From: CAZIVE01 sp964542435
GTDB lineage: Bacteria; Bacteroidota; Bacteroidia; Bacteroidales; Tannerellaceae
DNA: 11,278 nt
Reading direction: 5' to 3'
Assembly: GCA_964542435.1 (NCBI GenBank)
Contig: CAZIVE010000088.1
Coordinates: forward strand, 1-11,278
The notes beneath the pieces were generated by a model that was given only the letters and a program-made list of their open reading frames with translations, searched no databases and was not told the origin of the DNA. Below are positions 1-6,505 of the stretch, one piece after another (position 1 is the first letter of the stretch; the number at the start of each line of letters is the position of its first letter). The translations under genes were made by a program, and so were the position numbers.

Positions 1-29
1 CGTTAGAATATATTACATCTTATATATGT

Positions 30-67
30 AGAAGCGCAGCGGGTTTTCCTGTCTGCGCTTCTTTAAA
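30..67 (+). terminator. Rho-independent terminator of an upstream gene
   Basis: AGAAGCGCAG (30-39) and CTGCGCTTCT (53-62) form a perfect 10-bp stem around a 13-nt loop, followed by a short TT then A-rich tract. The T tract is weak. It lies before the first gene, so it most likely ends a gene lying left of the window. The stem is nearly symmetric, so termination on either strand is possible. Confidence 0.7.
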
Positions 68-83
68 AATAACCGGTCAGTAA

Positions 84-611
84 ATGAATTTACAACATGC
101 GAAATTGATAGCTGCTATGACAGCCTATGACAAAGGTGACGCCATGCGCATTCAGCATTTTATGAAGGTACATGACTTTTCTGCTGTGATTGGGACGCTC
201 GAAGGAGTCGATGCCGAGACGCTCTTTATCTTGGAGACGGCAAGTATCGTTCACGATATCGGAATCCATGAAAGTGAGCGCAAATATGGTTCAAGTAACG
301 GAAAATATCAGGAAATTGAAGGCCCTGGTGAAGCATCCAAGTTACTGAAGCAGGTCGGCGGATATTCTCAGGAGCAGATTGATCGTGTCTGTTATCTCGT
401 CGGTCATCATCACACATATACGAATATTGACGGTGTGGATTATCAGATTTTGGTGGAAGCGGATTTCTTAGTCAATATCTATGAAGACACAATCAGTCCC
501 GAAGCTGTTACGAATGTACGTGAAAAGATTTTCCGAACGGCTTCTGGTCGCAGACTTCTGGATGATATTTATGATTTGTGTAAGAATGATGATAAAAAGA
601 CCAAAAACTAA
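84..611 (+). CDS. HD-domain phosphohydrolase-like protein
   Basis: A 175-residue soluble protein made almost entirely of one HD domain, the metal-dependent phosphohydrolase superfamily. The metal-site residues are visible: H25 or H30 as the first histidine, the HD doublet H57-D58 in IVHDIG, a histidine cluster H108-H110 in VGHHH, and a late aspartate D127 in EADFLV. There is no signal peptide or membrane segment, so it should be cytosolic. Proteins of this size in the family act on nucleotides or other phosphate esters, but the sequence does not reveal the substrate. The ATG at 84 follows the upstream hairpin closely and no Bacteroidetes promoter was found between them. It may be expressed by readthrough or from a poor promoter. 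The C-terminus is lysine-rich (KNDDKKTKN). The domain call is firm; the function is unknown. Confidence 0.85.
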   Translation: MNLQHAKLIAAMTAYDKGDAMRIQHFMKVHDFSAVIGTLEGVDAETLFILETASIVHDIGIHESERKYGSSNGKYQEIEGPGEASKLLKQVGGYSQEQIDRVCYLVGHHHTYTNIDGVDYQILVEADFLVNIYEDTISPEAVTNVREKIFRTASGRRLLDDIYDLCKNDDKKTKN

Positions 612-619
612 AAAATAGT

Positions 620-649
620 TTTGCGTTTTAAAATAATGTCTTACCTTTG
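620..649 (+). promoter_or_regulatory. Bacteroidetes-type promoter for tRNA-Pro
   Basis: TTTG at 620-623 and TACCTTTG at 642-649 match the Bacteroides -33/-7 elements (TTTG and TAnnTTTG) with an 18-bp spacer. The -7 element ends 9 bp before the tRNA 5' end, so the transcript would begin at or almost at the mature tRNA. Confidence 0.8.
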
Positions 650-658
650 CACCGCATT

Positions 659-736
659 CGGGGTGTAGCGCAGTCCGGTTAGCGCACCTGCTTTGGGAGC
701 AGGGGGTCGATGGTTCGAATCCGTTCACCCCGACCA
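659..736 (+). tRNA. tRNA-Pro (anticodon TGG)
   Basis: A complete cloverleaf can be folded by eye. The acceptor stem is CGGGGTG (659-665) with CACCCCG (726-732). The anticodon stem is CCTGC/GCAGG around the loop TTTGGGA, with anticodon TGG at 694-696. The T arm has the loop TTCGAAT (714-720). The discriminator is A733 and CCA is encoded in the DNA (734-736). The C1-G72 first pair is the bacterial tRNA-Pro identity feature. It reads CCA and, by wobble, other proline codons. It has its own promoter and terminator, so it is a single-gene transcription unit. Confidence 0.97.
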
Positions 737-745
737 CTGAAAATC

Positions 746-779
746 AGGAGATTATCTGAAAAGATGGTCTCCTTTTTTT
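746..779 (+). terminator. Rho-independent terminator after tRNA-Pro
   Basis: GGAGATTATC (747-756) pairs with GATGGTCTCC (763-772), with two G-U pairs and a 6-nt loop, followed by seven T residues (773-779). This is a textbook intrinsic terminator 10 bp past the tRNA CCA. Confidence 0.9.
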
Positions 780-857
780 GTCTAACTAACCTTGATTTAT
801 CTGTCCTTTATGGACCTTTAATGTTAATTTTACGTGTCAATGTGACGAAATCAAAAG

Positions 858-911
858 ATTTTTCGCGTTTCAAATCTTCGGGAAGCTTTCTACATTGTAT
901 TTTTCGCGTTT
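858..911. repeat. 13-bp direct repeat pair in spacer
   Basis: ATTTTTCGCGTTT occurs at 858-870 and again at 899-911, a start-to-start distance of 41 bp (about four helical turns). The first copy is also preceded by CGAAATC (846-852), which with GATTTTTCG makes an imperfect inverted repeat. The remaining 780-1049 spacer holds no gene that I can support. The pair lies 85-140 bp upstream of the dehydrogenase promoter and could be a regulator-binding pair, but this is inference. Confidence 0.5.
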
Positions 912-971
912 TAAGCTGCTTCTCATTGCTATAAATAGGTAATTTCAACCACATAGCGAGATATTTAGAAC

Positions 972-1002
972 TTGCAGTGACTCCTTTTTCACCTTACTTT
1001 TG
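972..1002 (+). promoter_or_regulatory. Bacteroidetes-type promoter for the SDR gene
   Basis: TACTTTTG at 995-1002 matches TAnnTTTG exactly. CTTG ending at 974 gives a partial -33 element with a 20-bp spacer. Transcription would start near 1009, leaving a leader of roughly 40 nt that is A-rich before the ATG at 1050. Confidence 0.7.
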
Positions 1003-1049
1003 TCCTGTCATTTAAAGATAATGTCATTGTACTTAAAAATAAAAACGTC

Positions 1050-1856
1050 ATGAAGGCAGAAAACAAAAAGATTGTTGTTACAGGTGGTGGTAATGGAATG
1101 GGACGTGAAATCGTTCTGAACCTTTTGGCAAAAGGTAGTAAGGTCGTAGCTGTTGATGTGAATGAGAAAGCATTAATGGAAACGACGGAATTGGCTGGTG
1201 AGAAGAAAGGAAATTTGTCCACTGCCGTTCTCAATATTACAGACAAAGCAGCAGTGGAGGCGTTTGTGGCGAAGACAGTAGCAGAAGGACCTGTTGATGG
1301 ACTTATCAATGACGCCGGAATCGTTCAGCCGTTTGTCACCATACAGAATGTGGGTTTTGATGTCGTGGAACGGATATTCAATGTGAACTTCTGGGGAACG
1401 CTTTATATGATCAAGTCATTCCTCCCACATTTATTGACTCGTCCGGAAGCTCACATCGTGAATGTATCGAGCATGGGTGGTTTTCTTCCTGTTCCCGGTC
1501 AAGCTATTTACGGTGCATCCAAAGCTGCGGTGAAGATACTGACGGAAAGTCTGAAATCAGAATTGGAAGGTACTTCTGTGAAGGTGACGGTCATTTTCCC
1601 TGGCGCTATCCGCACGCATATCTTGAAGAATTCCGGTCTTGAGGAGAATCTGGATGGTGCCAACGTTAAGAAAGCAGAGAAAATGACAATGCCTCCGGCT
1701 GTCGCTGCACAGCAGATTGTCGCCGCCATGGAACAAGACAAACCTCGTCTTTTCCTTGGGAAAGATTCCAAGACTATGAATCTATTCTATAAATTCGCTC
1801 CTCTCTTTGCAACTCATCTGATTGGTTCGCAAATAAGGAAGGTACATAAGATTTAA
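1050..1856 (+). CDS. Short-chain dehydrogenase/reductase (SDR)
   Basis: A 268-residue classical SDR, an NAD(P)-dependent oxidoreductase with a Rossmann fold. The cofactor glycine motif TGGGNGMG is at residues 11-18. NDAG at 87-90 replaces the usual NNAG. The catalytic set is complete: N113 region in NVNFWG, serine in NVSS (140-141), Y154 and K158 in YGASK. PGAIRT follows at 184-189, as in the family. The acidic D36 after strand 2 (VVAVDVN) suggests a preference for NAD(H), which is inference. The C-terminus (LFYKFAPLFATHLI) is hydrophobic and could touch a membrane or a lipid-like substrate. It is a single-gene unit with its own promoter and terminator, so neighbours do not suggest a substrate. 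The family is sure; the substrate is not recognised. Confidence 0.93.
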   Translation: MKAENKKIVVTGGGNGMGREIVLNLLAKGSKVVAVDVNEKALMETTELAGEKKGNLSTAVLNITDKAAVEAFVAKTVAEGPVDGLINDAGIVQPFVTIQNVGFDVVERIFNVNFWGTLYMIKSFLPHLLTRPEAHIVNVSSMGGFLPVPGQAIYGASKAAVKILTESLKSELEGTSVKVTVIFPGAIRTHILKNSGLEENLDGANVKKAEKMTMPPAVAAQQIVAAMEQDKPRLFLGKDSKTMNLFYKFAPLFATHLIGSQIRKVHKI

Positions 1857-1905
1857 AACGTTATTCGGTATAGAGACTCGAATAGAACCACACGAACTTT
1901 TTCTC

Positions 1906-1940
1906 AAGGGCAGTACATTTTGAAATGGCTGCCCTTTTCT
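1906..1940 (+). terminator. Rho-independent terminator after the SDR gene
   Basis: AAGGGCAG (1906-1913) pairs with CTGCCCTT (1929-1936). A second helix, CATT with AATG, extends the stem inside, and a TTTT run begins at the base of the 3' arm. It lies 50 bp past the SDR stop. An additional small inverted repeat TATTCG/CGAATA sits at 1862-1884. Confidence 0.85.
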
Positions 1941-1964
1941 ATTCATTATTATTGTGTACCTTTA
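1935..1964 (+). promoter_or_regulatory. Probable promoter for the HD/J/HIRAN operon
   Basis: TACCTTTA at 1957-1964 differs from TAnnTTTG only in its last base. The only candidate -33 element is the TTTT at 1935-1938, which is also the T tract of the preceding terminator, with an 18-bp spacer. The start would be near 1971, giving a very short leader before the ATG at 1984. Confidence 0.55.
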
Positions 1965-1983
1965 CAGAAATTCGAGATTATAA

Positions 1984-2424
1984 ATGGATTCTTCAGCATT
2001 GTTGGATTTAGCCATCGCCATCGCTTCAGATGCCCATCAAGGACAGTTGGACAAGTATGGAAAAGATTATTTCAACCATCCAATGAGAGTAATGATGAGG
2101 GGGCGGAATGTGGAGGAGAAGATCGTAGGCATTCTGCACGATGTAGTTGAAGATACGCCTTTGACTTTCGAAGCATTAGAAGAAAAGGGCTTCCCTAAAA
2201 ATATCATGGATGCTCTGCGTTGCATTACCAAAATGTCAGACGACGAAGATTATGATGCCTATATTGACAGATGCGCCGCTGATCCATTGGCTGTGGCTGT
2301 GAAAATCCATGATTTGACAGATAACATGGATGTGCGCAGGATGCCGTTCGTTGGTGAAGATGAGGTCAGACGTTTGAATAAATATCTGAAAGCTTATCGC
2401 TATCTACTTTCTTTATATCATTGA
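1984..2424 (+). CDS. Stand-alone SpoT/MESH1-like HD hydrolase (putative ppGpp hydrolase)
   Basis: A 146-residue protein consisting only of the RelA/SpoT-type HD domain. The motifs line up with the (p)ppGpp hydrolase half of SpoT: AHQGQ-K-YGKDYFNHP (residues 18-33) with H32, LHDVVEDT (51-58) with the metal pair H52-D53 and the catalytic pair E56-D57, and KIHDLTDNM (107-115) with D110 and N114. All expected metal and catalytic residues are present, so it is probably active. No synthetase, TGS or ACT domain is encoded, which makes it a small alarmone hydrolase-type protein rather than a full SpoT. It is the first gene of a likely three-gene run; the next start is 33 bp downstream with no recognisable promoter between. 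Hydrolysis of ppGpp is inferred from the family; other 3'-pyrophosphate nucleotides or NADPH are alternatives known for MESH1-like enzymes. Confidence 0.85.
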   Translation: MDSSALLDLAIAIASDAHQGQLDKYGKDYFNHPMRVMMRGRNVEEKIVGILHDVVEDTPLTFEALEEKGFPKNIMDALRCITKMSDDEDYDAYIDRCAADPLAVAVKIHDLTDNMDVRRMPFVGEDEVRRLNKYLKAYRYLLSLYH

Positions 2425-2457
2425 TTTATTATCGGGTCATATTCATATTATAAAGTT

Positions 2458-3252
2458 ATGGAACCATCATCAAACATCGATTTTACAGATGACTATCGTC
2501 AGAGAGAGGCTGAATTGAATGCGCTGCAAAAAGAATTCTCAACTCTTTTTACAGAGAAGGACGAAATGGTTTCACACGAGAATGCTGTCCTGACTTCACT
2601 CTTTCTTTCCTGCCTAGGGGATAAAAAGTATCAGCTGTTTAGCTTGCAGACGGAGGTCAAATCCTTGACAATGAAGCGCGATATGCTTCAGGCTTATGTG
2701 AATCGAGATGAGAAGCCCGATGTGGTAACTGTGAATCGTGAGATAGATCGGAAACTGGAGGACTATTATAAAGTGCTTCGCGATCAGGAGGAGCAATTGA
2801 AGGCGGCCAAAAAATTCCTTTCCGGAGGCTTTTTGTCTTCAGAAGAGACGAAAGAGATAAAAGATATTTATCATGTTTTAGTCAAGCAACTTCATCCAGA
2901 CTTGCATCCTGAGCAGACGGAAGAGGAGCAGGAACTATTTTTGAAGGCACAAGCAGCTTATCGTATGTCGGAATTGCAGATACTTCGTGATATCCTCCTT
3001 AAACTTGGCTCTCCTGAGAACAAAGAGAAAGAGATTTGTACCATAGATCTGATTCAGAATCTTAAAGATCGAATTGGGAAACTAAAGCATCAGATTGCTG
3101 AACTTAACAACTCGTTCCCGTTTATCTATCGTGAGAATCTGAAGGATGAGAAATGGATCAAGGCTCAGGTGGATGAGATTGATGCAGCTTGTGCTGAATT
3201 GGAGAAAAGAAAATCCGTTTTGTTGGAAATTATAGATCTGTTAATCAATTAA
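2458..3252 (+). CDS. Coiled-coil protein with a central J-domain
   Basis: A 264-residue, highly charged, mostly helical cytosolic protein. Residues 10-40 and 60-120 are predicted coiled coil from the heptad-like charge pattern. Residues 130-180 form a J-domain: IYHVLVKQLHPDLHP carries the essential HPD at 146-148, followed by LFLKAQAAYRMSELQILRDI, the helix III-IV region. Residues 196-262 form another coiled coil. There is no Gly/Phe region, zinc finger or DnaJ C-terminal domain, so it is a class III J-protein that would recruit and stimulate DnaK for a specific client held by its coiled coils. The client is unknown. Three bases separate it from the following HIRAN gene, which strongly suggests co-translation. 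No gene symbol is recognised. Confidence 0.8.
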   Translation: MEPSSNIDFTDDYRQREAELNALQKEFSTLFTEKDEMVSHENAVLTSLFLSCLGDKKYQLFSLQTEVKSLTMKRDMLQAYVNRDEKPDVVTVNREIDRKLEDYYKVLRDQEEQLKAAKKFLSGGFLSSEETKEIKDIYHVLVKQLHPDLHPEQTEEEQELFLKAQAAYRMSELQILRDILLKLGSPENKEKEICTIDLIQNLKDRIGKLKHQIAELNNSFPFIYRENLKDEKWIKAQVDEIDAACAELEKRKSVLLEIIDLLIN

Positions 3253-3255
3253 GTT

Positions 3256-3642
3256 ATGGATATTGTCAAGATAAGTCCTGAACTGCTTGCCATGGTAGGT
3301 TCGCAGGCAAATGCGAATACGTTGTTGCCTTTCAGTCGAGAAATATTTCTGCTCAATATCGTCGTTGCTGGGACTTCGTTCTGTAAAGAAATAGATGACA
3401 TTGAACCTAAATTGATCCCGGAAACAGTTTTAAAGATGCGAAGAGATCCGAAGAACGAATATGATGAACAGGCCATTGCCATCTATTTTGAATCAGTCAG
3501 GATTGGTTGGGTGCCGCAGGAAATGAATGAAATCATTTCCCGATTGATGGATGCGGGGAAAGCCTTTTTCTGTCGCGTCACATCAGCGTCTCGTAAAGGT
3601 ACGTGGCTTCGTATTAAGGCTAAGATTTTTATGGTGGAATAG
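3256..3642 (+). CDS. Stand-alone HIRAN-domain protein
   Basis: A 128-residue protein dominated by a HIRAN domain at about residues 33-127. Visible family features are VVAGTSF (36-42), the RRDPKNEYDEQAIAIY segment (62-77) with the characteristic N-x-YD-xx-AI pattern, the strand-turn VRIGWVPQEMNE (81-92), and the MDAGK (98-102) near the end. HIRAN domains in eukaryotic HLTF bind 3' single-stranded DNA ends at stalled forks, and bacterial copies are often fused to helicases or nucleases. Here it stands alone with a short N-terminal extension of about 32 residues. The start follows the J-protein stop by 3 bp, so it belongs to that operon. A role in sensing damaged DNA or forks is family-based inference. 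No terminator was seen after it. Confidence 0.85.
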   Translation: MDIVKISPELLAMVGSQANANTLLPFSREIFLLNIVVAGTSFCKEIDDIEPKLIPETVLKMRRDPKNEYDEQAIAIYFESVRIGWVPQEMNEIISRLMDAGKAFFCRVTSASRKGTWLRIKAKIFMVE

Positions 3643-3731
3643 GATCATCTTGCTGCATTAGCTTTTGTCTGGACGTCTCTGAATAAATGATAAATCTGTT
3701 CAGTGACAATCTGATTTTGCGAATCTTCGCT

Positions 3732-3739
3732 TACCTTTG
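3732..3739 (+). promoter_or_regulatory. -7 element of the hybrid kinase promoter
   Basis: TACCTTTG matches TAnnTTTG exactly and lies 35 bp before the kinase ATG. No good -33 element is present at the normal distance: the nearest TTTG (3716-3719) is only 12 bp away. The promoter may need an activator. Confidence 0.6.
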
Positions 3740-3774
3740 CAGATGGCTGGAGAAAAGTACATTCTTATGTTGAT

Positions 3775-6282
3775 ATGAGTAAGCTGAAAGGAGAAAATGG
3801 ACATATAACACTCAAGGTGGTTGTCGGCTATCTGTTGCTGATTGCCATTGCGGTAGCTTGTGTCACCTACGTTTATCGGATGGTGGAGAAAGCTGTCCAA
3901 AGCGAAGACCAGGATGCAATTCCTCGTAAGAAGGTCTATCTCATTACTAATTCGCTTTCTTTGCTCTATGAGAGTGAAACAGTGGGACAGCTGGGCGAGA
4001 CTTCAGATGATGAATTGGCCCGTTTCAACTCCAATCTGAATAAGGTGCAGGGGAATCTGAAGCAGCTCCGCCAACTGATAACCGTTCGCAAACAGCGTCA
4101 AGATATTGATGTGGTACGTCGTCTGATTGAGCAGAAACGTAAGAATACAATGGATCTGGTGGATACGTGGCATGAAACGAATGCGGAGAAACAGTATATC
4201 GAGAATATTGAACGGGCTATTTCAGGACAAGGATCGATTGTCAAACCGGTGGTTAAGAGCAATGCCAGGCAGGTTCGTAAACGATCGTCTTCGCGACGAG
4301 ACATAGAAGCGACTCAGAGAAAGAAAAAGGAGTTTCTCCAGAGCATTGCCAATGCTTTTCCTGATAATGAGTATGATACAGGCATGATCGCTGTGAATAG
4401 GATCCGTCAGATCATCATCGATTCGCTCAGTAATTCCGATATACCCGATTTCAATCAGTCGGATACTATCGTGAGCGTTCTCAAGAGTATTCGTGACAGC
4501 GTCTCGGGTCGTCGTCAGCGTCTAACCGATATTTTATTGGACCGTGCATCCAAACTGCGTTACAGTAACAGCGTTATCACAGGAGAAATCAATCGCATGC
4601 TCCGAACCATAGAAGAGGAGGAGATGGAAGAGTCATTGTCACAGATGCAGAACAAGCAATCGTTGATGAAGCAGACTTCTCAATCGGTTGCTGAGATTGC
4701 TGCCGTGGCCATGGTTATCCTGATCTTTTTCCTGATCATTATCCTGCGGGCTTTGCGTCAGAACAATTATTATCGACAACAACTGGAACGATCGAAAATC
4801 TATGCGGAAAATCTGCTTCATATGCGAGAACGGCTGATGCTTACCATCAGCCATGATATTCGTGCACCTCTTTCATCTATCATTGGTTACATTGATCTTT
4901 TGCTTCATCGTCATCCGGACGACAGACAGAAATATTACCTGGAGAACATGAAAGGTTCGTCAAACCATATCCTCTCATTAGTTAATGACCTTCTCGATTT
5001 TCAGCGACTCGAATCGGGGAAGATGGAAATTCATCCGCTTCCGTTCCGTATTCCGGTGTTGTTCGATGAAATCTACACCAGTTTCAAGCCTCTTTCGGAT
5101 GCGAAAGGCTTGGAGTTCATCCGTCAGATAGACAAAGAAGGTATGAATCTGGTCTATATGGGTGATTCCATTCGCATTCGCCAGGTCGTCAGCAATCTGT
5201 TATCCAATGCCATAAAGTTTACGGAGAAAGGTCGTATCGCGATGATCGTTTCTGTAACAAACAATGTCATGACAGTTAAAGTCTGCGATTCCGGGCCAGG
5301 AATTCCCGAATCGGAGCGTGAACGGATTTTCTCTGAGTTTATTCGTCTCGCCGATACAGATAAAGTAGAAGGATTTGGTTTGGGTCTTTCTATCACACGC
5401 AAACTCATCTCTCTGATGAAAGGCGAACTCTCATTGGAAAGCATTCCGGGAAAGGGAAGTGATTTCATCTTCTCCATTCCTCTCACGCTCTCAGAGAATC
5501 AGGCGTTGGAATCCCAAAATAACGAAGAAGAAGCTCCTGTGTTTATAGAGCAGAAGGTCTATTGTCTGCTTGTGGATGACGATCCTTTACAATTGGCACT
5601 GACCGAGGAACTGCTCAAACAGAGCCATGTGGAAGTAACCTCTTGCACCAATCCACATCAGGTGACCGAATTGATGTCCCATATGAAATTCGATGCCATT
5701 ATCACGGATATACAAATGCCCGGAATGGATGGCTATCATTTGTTGAAGGAGATTCGCGACTGTGGATTACCTAATGCAGATAAGATTCCTGTGATCGCAC
5801 TCTCCGCAAGCATAGCGAATGAGAAAGACCATTATATAGAAGCTGGGTTTACTGGTTTTCTCAATAAACCGTTTACAGCTGCCCAACTCGTGAAGCTGCT
5901 AAACGAAATGTTGACCGTGCATCTCGAGGTTAAGGATGGTTTGAAACTGGATTCTCTTACGGCATTTGCCGGAGAAGATAGAGAGGCTTCGAAAAACATC
6001 ATCAAGTCGTTTACTGTGGAGACCAATAAGAGCATTGATCTTTTGAAAAAGGCATTGACTGACGGTAATCGTATGGAATCCGCAAGGTTGTCACATAAGT
6101 TGATTCCAACCTTTGCAATGCTCGGAGCCAATTCTTTGGTACAGCGTTTACGTATTTTGGAAAAAAATGACAGCGAATTGAACGATTCTGGCTGGAAGAA
6201 TCTATTAAATGAGGTCATTGAACAGTCCATCACATTGGTTAAACAGGTAAATCAAGCGAATGAGAATCCAGATGGAAAGTAA
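3775..6282 (+). CDS. Membrane hybrid sensor histidine kinase (HisKA-HATPase-REC-Hpt)
   Basis: An 835-residue three-step phosphorelay kinase. An N-terminal membrane segment (about 13-34) and a second (about 306-326) bracket a roughly 270-residue extracytoplasmic region that is helical, charged and of no family I recognise; residues 164-186 are rich in Arg/Lys/Ser. The kinase core has the HisKA phospho-acceptor H360 in SHDIRAPL, N-box NLLSNAIKFT (474-483), G1 DSGPGI (505-510) and G2 GFGLGLSI (533-540). A REC domain follows with DDD (601-603), phospho-acceptor D645 in ITDIQMPGMDG, S677 and K698 in NKPF. A C-terminal Hpt domain has H774 in SHKLIPTFAMLGA. Phosphate should pass H360 to D645 to H774 and then to an external receiver, most likely that of the sigma-54 activator encoded next (480 bp away). 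An ATG at 3767 opens only a three-codon frame, so 3775 is the start. The signal is unknown. Confidence 0.95.
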   Translation: MSKLKGENGHITLKVVVGYLLLIAIAVACVTYVYRMVEKAVQSEDQDAIPRKKVYLITNSLSLLYESETVGQLGETSDDELARFNSNLNKVQGNLKQLRQLITVRKQRQDIDVVRRLIEQKRKNTMDLVDTWHETNAEKQYIENIERAISGQGSIVKPVVKSNARQVRKRSSSRRDIEATQRKKKEFLQSIANAFPDNEYDTGMIAVNRIRQIIIDSLSNSDIPDFNQSDTIVSVLKSIRDSVSGRRQRLTDILLDRASKLRYSNSVITGEINRMLRTIEEEEMEESLSQMQNKQSLMKQTSQSVAEIAAVAMVILIFFLIIILRALRQNNYYRQQLERSKIYAENLLHMRERLMLTISHDIRAPLSSIIGYIDLLLHRHPDDRQKYYLENMKGSSNHILSLVNDLLDFQRLESGKMEIHPLPFRIPVLFDEIYTSFKPLSDAKGLEFIRQIDKEGMNLVYMGDSIRIRQVVSNLLSNAIKFTEKGRIAMIVSVTNNVMTVKVCDSGPGIPESERERIFSEFIRLADTDKVEGFGLGLSITRKLISLMKGELSLESIPGKGSDFIFSIPLTLSENQALESQNNEEEAPVFIEQKVYCLLVDDDPLQLALTEELLKQSHVEVTSCTNPHQVTELMSHMKFDAIITDIQMPGMDGYHLLKEIRDCGLPNADKIPVIALSASIANEKDHYIEAGFTGFLNKPFTAAQLVKLLNEMLTVHLEVKDGLKLDSLTAFAGEDREASKNIIKSFTVETNKSIDLLKKALTDGNRMESARLSHKLIPTFAMLGANSLVQRLRILEKNDSELNDSGWKNLLNEVIEQSITLVKQVNQANENPDGK

Positions 6283-6324
6283 AGATTTGTTTCGAGAGCC
6301 TGCTTTTTCTACAATTCTTCAAAG

Positions 6325-6376
6325 TGTGTAAGAAAAATTGTGGAATTTTTCCACACATGAGATATGAATTCCACAC
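6325..6376. promoter_or_regulatory. Palindrome and half-site cluster, candidate upstream activator sites
   Basis: A perfect 17-bp palindrome TGTGGAA-TTT-TTCCACA lies at 6339-6355. A near half-site TGTGTAA is at 6325-6331. A second TTCCACAC at 6369-6376 repeats the one at 6349-6356 at exactly 20 bp, two helical turns, so it would face the same side of the DNA. Dimeric Fis-type activators of the NtrC family bind such sites 80-200 bp upstream of -24/-12 promoters, and the distance to the candidate promoter fits. The same bases can also fold as a hairpin (GTGTG at 6324-6328 with CACAC at 6352-6356, AAAAATT with AATTTTT inside), so an mRNA 3'-end structure for the kinase is the alternative. Confidence 0.5.
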
Positions 6377-6449
6377 TTTCTACAGCACCTTTAGAATTTC
6401 TTCAAATAAGGATATTATTATATAAATATGCTGATTTTCATATATATAA

Positions 6450-6497
6450 ATAACGATTGGCGCTGCCATTTGGATTTTGTGGCACGGTATTCGTTAT
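6450..6497. repeat. Nested inverted repeat overlapping the candidate sigma-54 promoter
   Basis: Outer arms ATAACGA (6450-6456) and TCGTTAT (6491-6497) are perfect complements. Inner arms TGCCA (6464-6468) and TGGCA (6480-6484) also pair, flanked by CG/CG with one bulge. The 3' arms coincide with the -24 and -12 blocks of the candidate sigma-54 promoter. It may be an operator, a cruciform or an RNA hairpin if transcribed from upstream. Confidence 0.5.
6480..6495 (+). promoter_or_regulatory. Candidate sigma-54 (-24/-12) promoter
   Basis: TGGCACG (6480-6486), 4 bp, then TCGTT (6491-6495) aligns with the RpoN consensus TGGCACG-N4-TTGC(A/T). The -24 block is perfect and the spacing is exact. The -12 block matches at 3 of 5 positions: the G at -13 is kept but the C at -12 is T. 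The start would fall near 6506. A competing sigma-ABfr-like reading (TTTG at 6469-6472, TATATAAT at 6495-6502, 22-bp spacer) would start in the same place. Confidence 0.45.
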
Positions 6498-6505
6498 ATA
6501 ATAAG

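Noticed and set aside
710..934. 74-codon plus-strand frame starting inside the tRNA
   Set aside because: Begins within tRNA-Pro and runs through its terminator; Cys/Phe/Ser-rich translation with no family features.
1920..2150. 76-codon plus-strand frame
   Set aside because: Starts inside the terminator hairpin and overlaps the well-supported HD hydrolase in another frame.
3767..3778. Three-codon upstream ORF overlapping the kinase start
   Set aside because: ATG TTG ATA TGA ends in the kinase ATG, which could look like a coupling leader, but a frame this short is expected by chance.
5832..6233. 133-codon open frame on the minus strand
   Set aside because: Antisense to the REC-Hpt part of the hybrid kinase, with low-complexity Ser/Phe-rich translation typical of a shadow frame.
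6324..6356. Hairpin as the kinase gene terminator
   Set aside because: GTGTG/CACAC with an AT inner stem can fold, but the stem is AT-rich and interrupted and no T tract follows. The palindrome reading as a protein site fits better, though the hairpin cannot be excluded.
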